From Pseudomonadota bacterium (GTDB taxonomy: Bacteria; Pseudomonadota; Gammaproteobacteria; Steroidobacterales; Steroidobacteraceae): a stretch of DNA of 7,119 nt. Below the pieces are notes generated by a model. It did not search any database. It was not told the DNA's origin and saw only the letters and a program-made list of their open reading frames with translations. How positions within the stretch are numbered: position 1 is the first letter of the stretch; each line of letters opens with the position of its first letter. Made by a program: the position numbers and the translations under genes. Below, one piece after another: positions 6,703 to 7,119 of this stretch. The stretch lies in contig QGUX01000188.1 in assembly GCA_003242275.1 (NCBI GenBank), forward strand, positions 1 through 7,119. The letters are read 5' to 3'.

Positions 6703-7119
6703 ATGAGCGCGCGCCTGTTCGTCATCTCCGCCCCCTCGGGCGCCGGCAAGACCAGCCTGGTCAAGGCCCTGCTGCAGCGCCTGCCGGGCCTGAAGGTGTC
6801 CATTTCCCACACTACCCGGCCACCCCGGCCCAACGAGCAGCACGGCCGGGAGTACTACTTCGTCTCCATCGGCGAGTTCGAGCGCATGGTGGCCGAGGGC
6901 GCCTTCCTCGAGCACGCCCGGGTGTTCGACAACTACTACGGCACCAGCCTCCCCCAGCTGCGGGAAAAGCTCGCCGCCGGCCACGACGTGATCCTGGAGA
7001 TCGACTGGCAGGGGGCCCGGCAGGTCCGCCAGGCCGTGCCCGGCTGCTGCTCCATCTTCATCCTCCCCCCCTCCCTGGAGGCCCTGAAGACCCGCCTGAA
7101 CGGCCGCGGCACCGACTCC
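6703..7119 (+). CDS. gmk: Guanylate kinase, N-terminal part (runs off window edge)
   Basis: The first 139 residues of guanylate kinase are visible; full proteins have about 205-215. The enzyme makes GDP from GMP and ATP in the cytoplasm and is essential for nucleotide supply. The P-loop is PSGAGKTS (11-18). GMP-binding residues are in [11 protein letters not shown] (35-45, with S35, R39 and R42) and GREYYF (48-53), followed by E70 and Y79. The [11 protein letters not shown] segment (99-109) is the family's conserved strand and helix. The visible end, RLNGRGTDS, is the start of the lid region. No frameshift is seen. The start at 6703 gives the normal N-terminus ([16 protein letters not shown]), but there is no clear Shine-Dalgarno sequence before it. 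In related bacteria rpoZ and spoT often follow gmk; they would lie beyond the window. Confidence 0.96.
   Translation, partial: MSARLFVISAPSGAGKTSLVKALLQRLPGLKVSISHTTRPPRPNEQHGREYYFVSIGEFERMVAEGAFLEHARVFDNYYGTSLPQLREKLAAGHDVILEIDWQGARQVRQAVPGCCSIFILPPSLEALKTRLNGRGTDS

Noticed and set aside
4505..6706. A 733-codon open frame on the plus strand covering the whole peptidase gene
   Set aside because: It is antisense to a gene with clear M13 motifs and a lipobox. Its translation is dominated by Arg, Leu, His and Val with no domain pattern, as expected from high-GC codon bias on the opposite strand.
1..7119. Mobile element, prophage, CRISPR array or tRNA
   Set aside because: No transposase or integrase, terminal inverted repeats, regularly spaced repeats or tRNA-like cloverleaf was seen.

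Overview
The window is very GC-rich with strong G/C preference at third codon positions. The gene content (proteobacterial Ku with a three-domain LigD, an M13-family lipoprotein peptidase, a Gram-negative lipobox) points to a high-GC proteobacterium. A gammaproteobacterium of the Xanthomonadales type is the best guess, but this is inference; no rRNA or other taxonomic marker is present.

Layout, left to right. Positions 1-30 may be the last codons of an upstream plus-strand gene. A 146-base spacer follows, with GTAGG-type dyads and a perfect 7-bp hairpin. Two small plus-strand genes come next: a 75-residue single-span membrane protein with a PASDP motif (177-404) and a 93-residue hydrophilic protein of unknown function (476-757). 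The second runs tail-to-tail into ligD, and the two stop codons share one CTAG. On the minus strand, read right to left, lie an M13 zinc metallopeptidase lipoprotein (6595 to 4508), Ku (4390 to 3464) and the multidomain DNA ligase LigD (3453 to 754). A guanylate kinase gene (gmk) starts at 6703 on the plus strand, divergent from the peptidase, and runs off the right edge after 139 codons.

The core of the window is a complete two-gene bacterial non-homologous end-joining (NHEJ) operon. Ku binds double-strand ends and recruits LigD, which carries end-processing phosphoesterase, ATP-dependent ligase and primase-like polymerase activities in one chain. The genes are 10 bases apart, and the ku stop codon overlaps the ligD ribosome-binding site, so translation is probably coupled. 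The peptidase and gmk look like unrelated neighbours.

The least expected signal is in the 117 bases between the peptidase stop and ku. The ku start codon and Shine-Dalgarno sequence lie inside a near-perfect hairpin (8 bp plus 5 bp, tetraloop), preceded by an 11-bp inverted repeat enclosing further hairpins. This suggests translational control of ku and possibly a REP-like element. No mobile element, CRISPR array, tRNA or rRNA was seen. No stretch above 300 bases lacks a gene.
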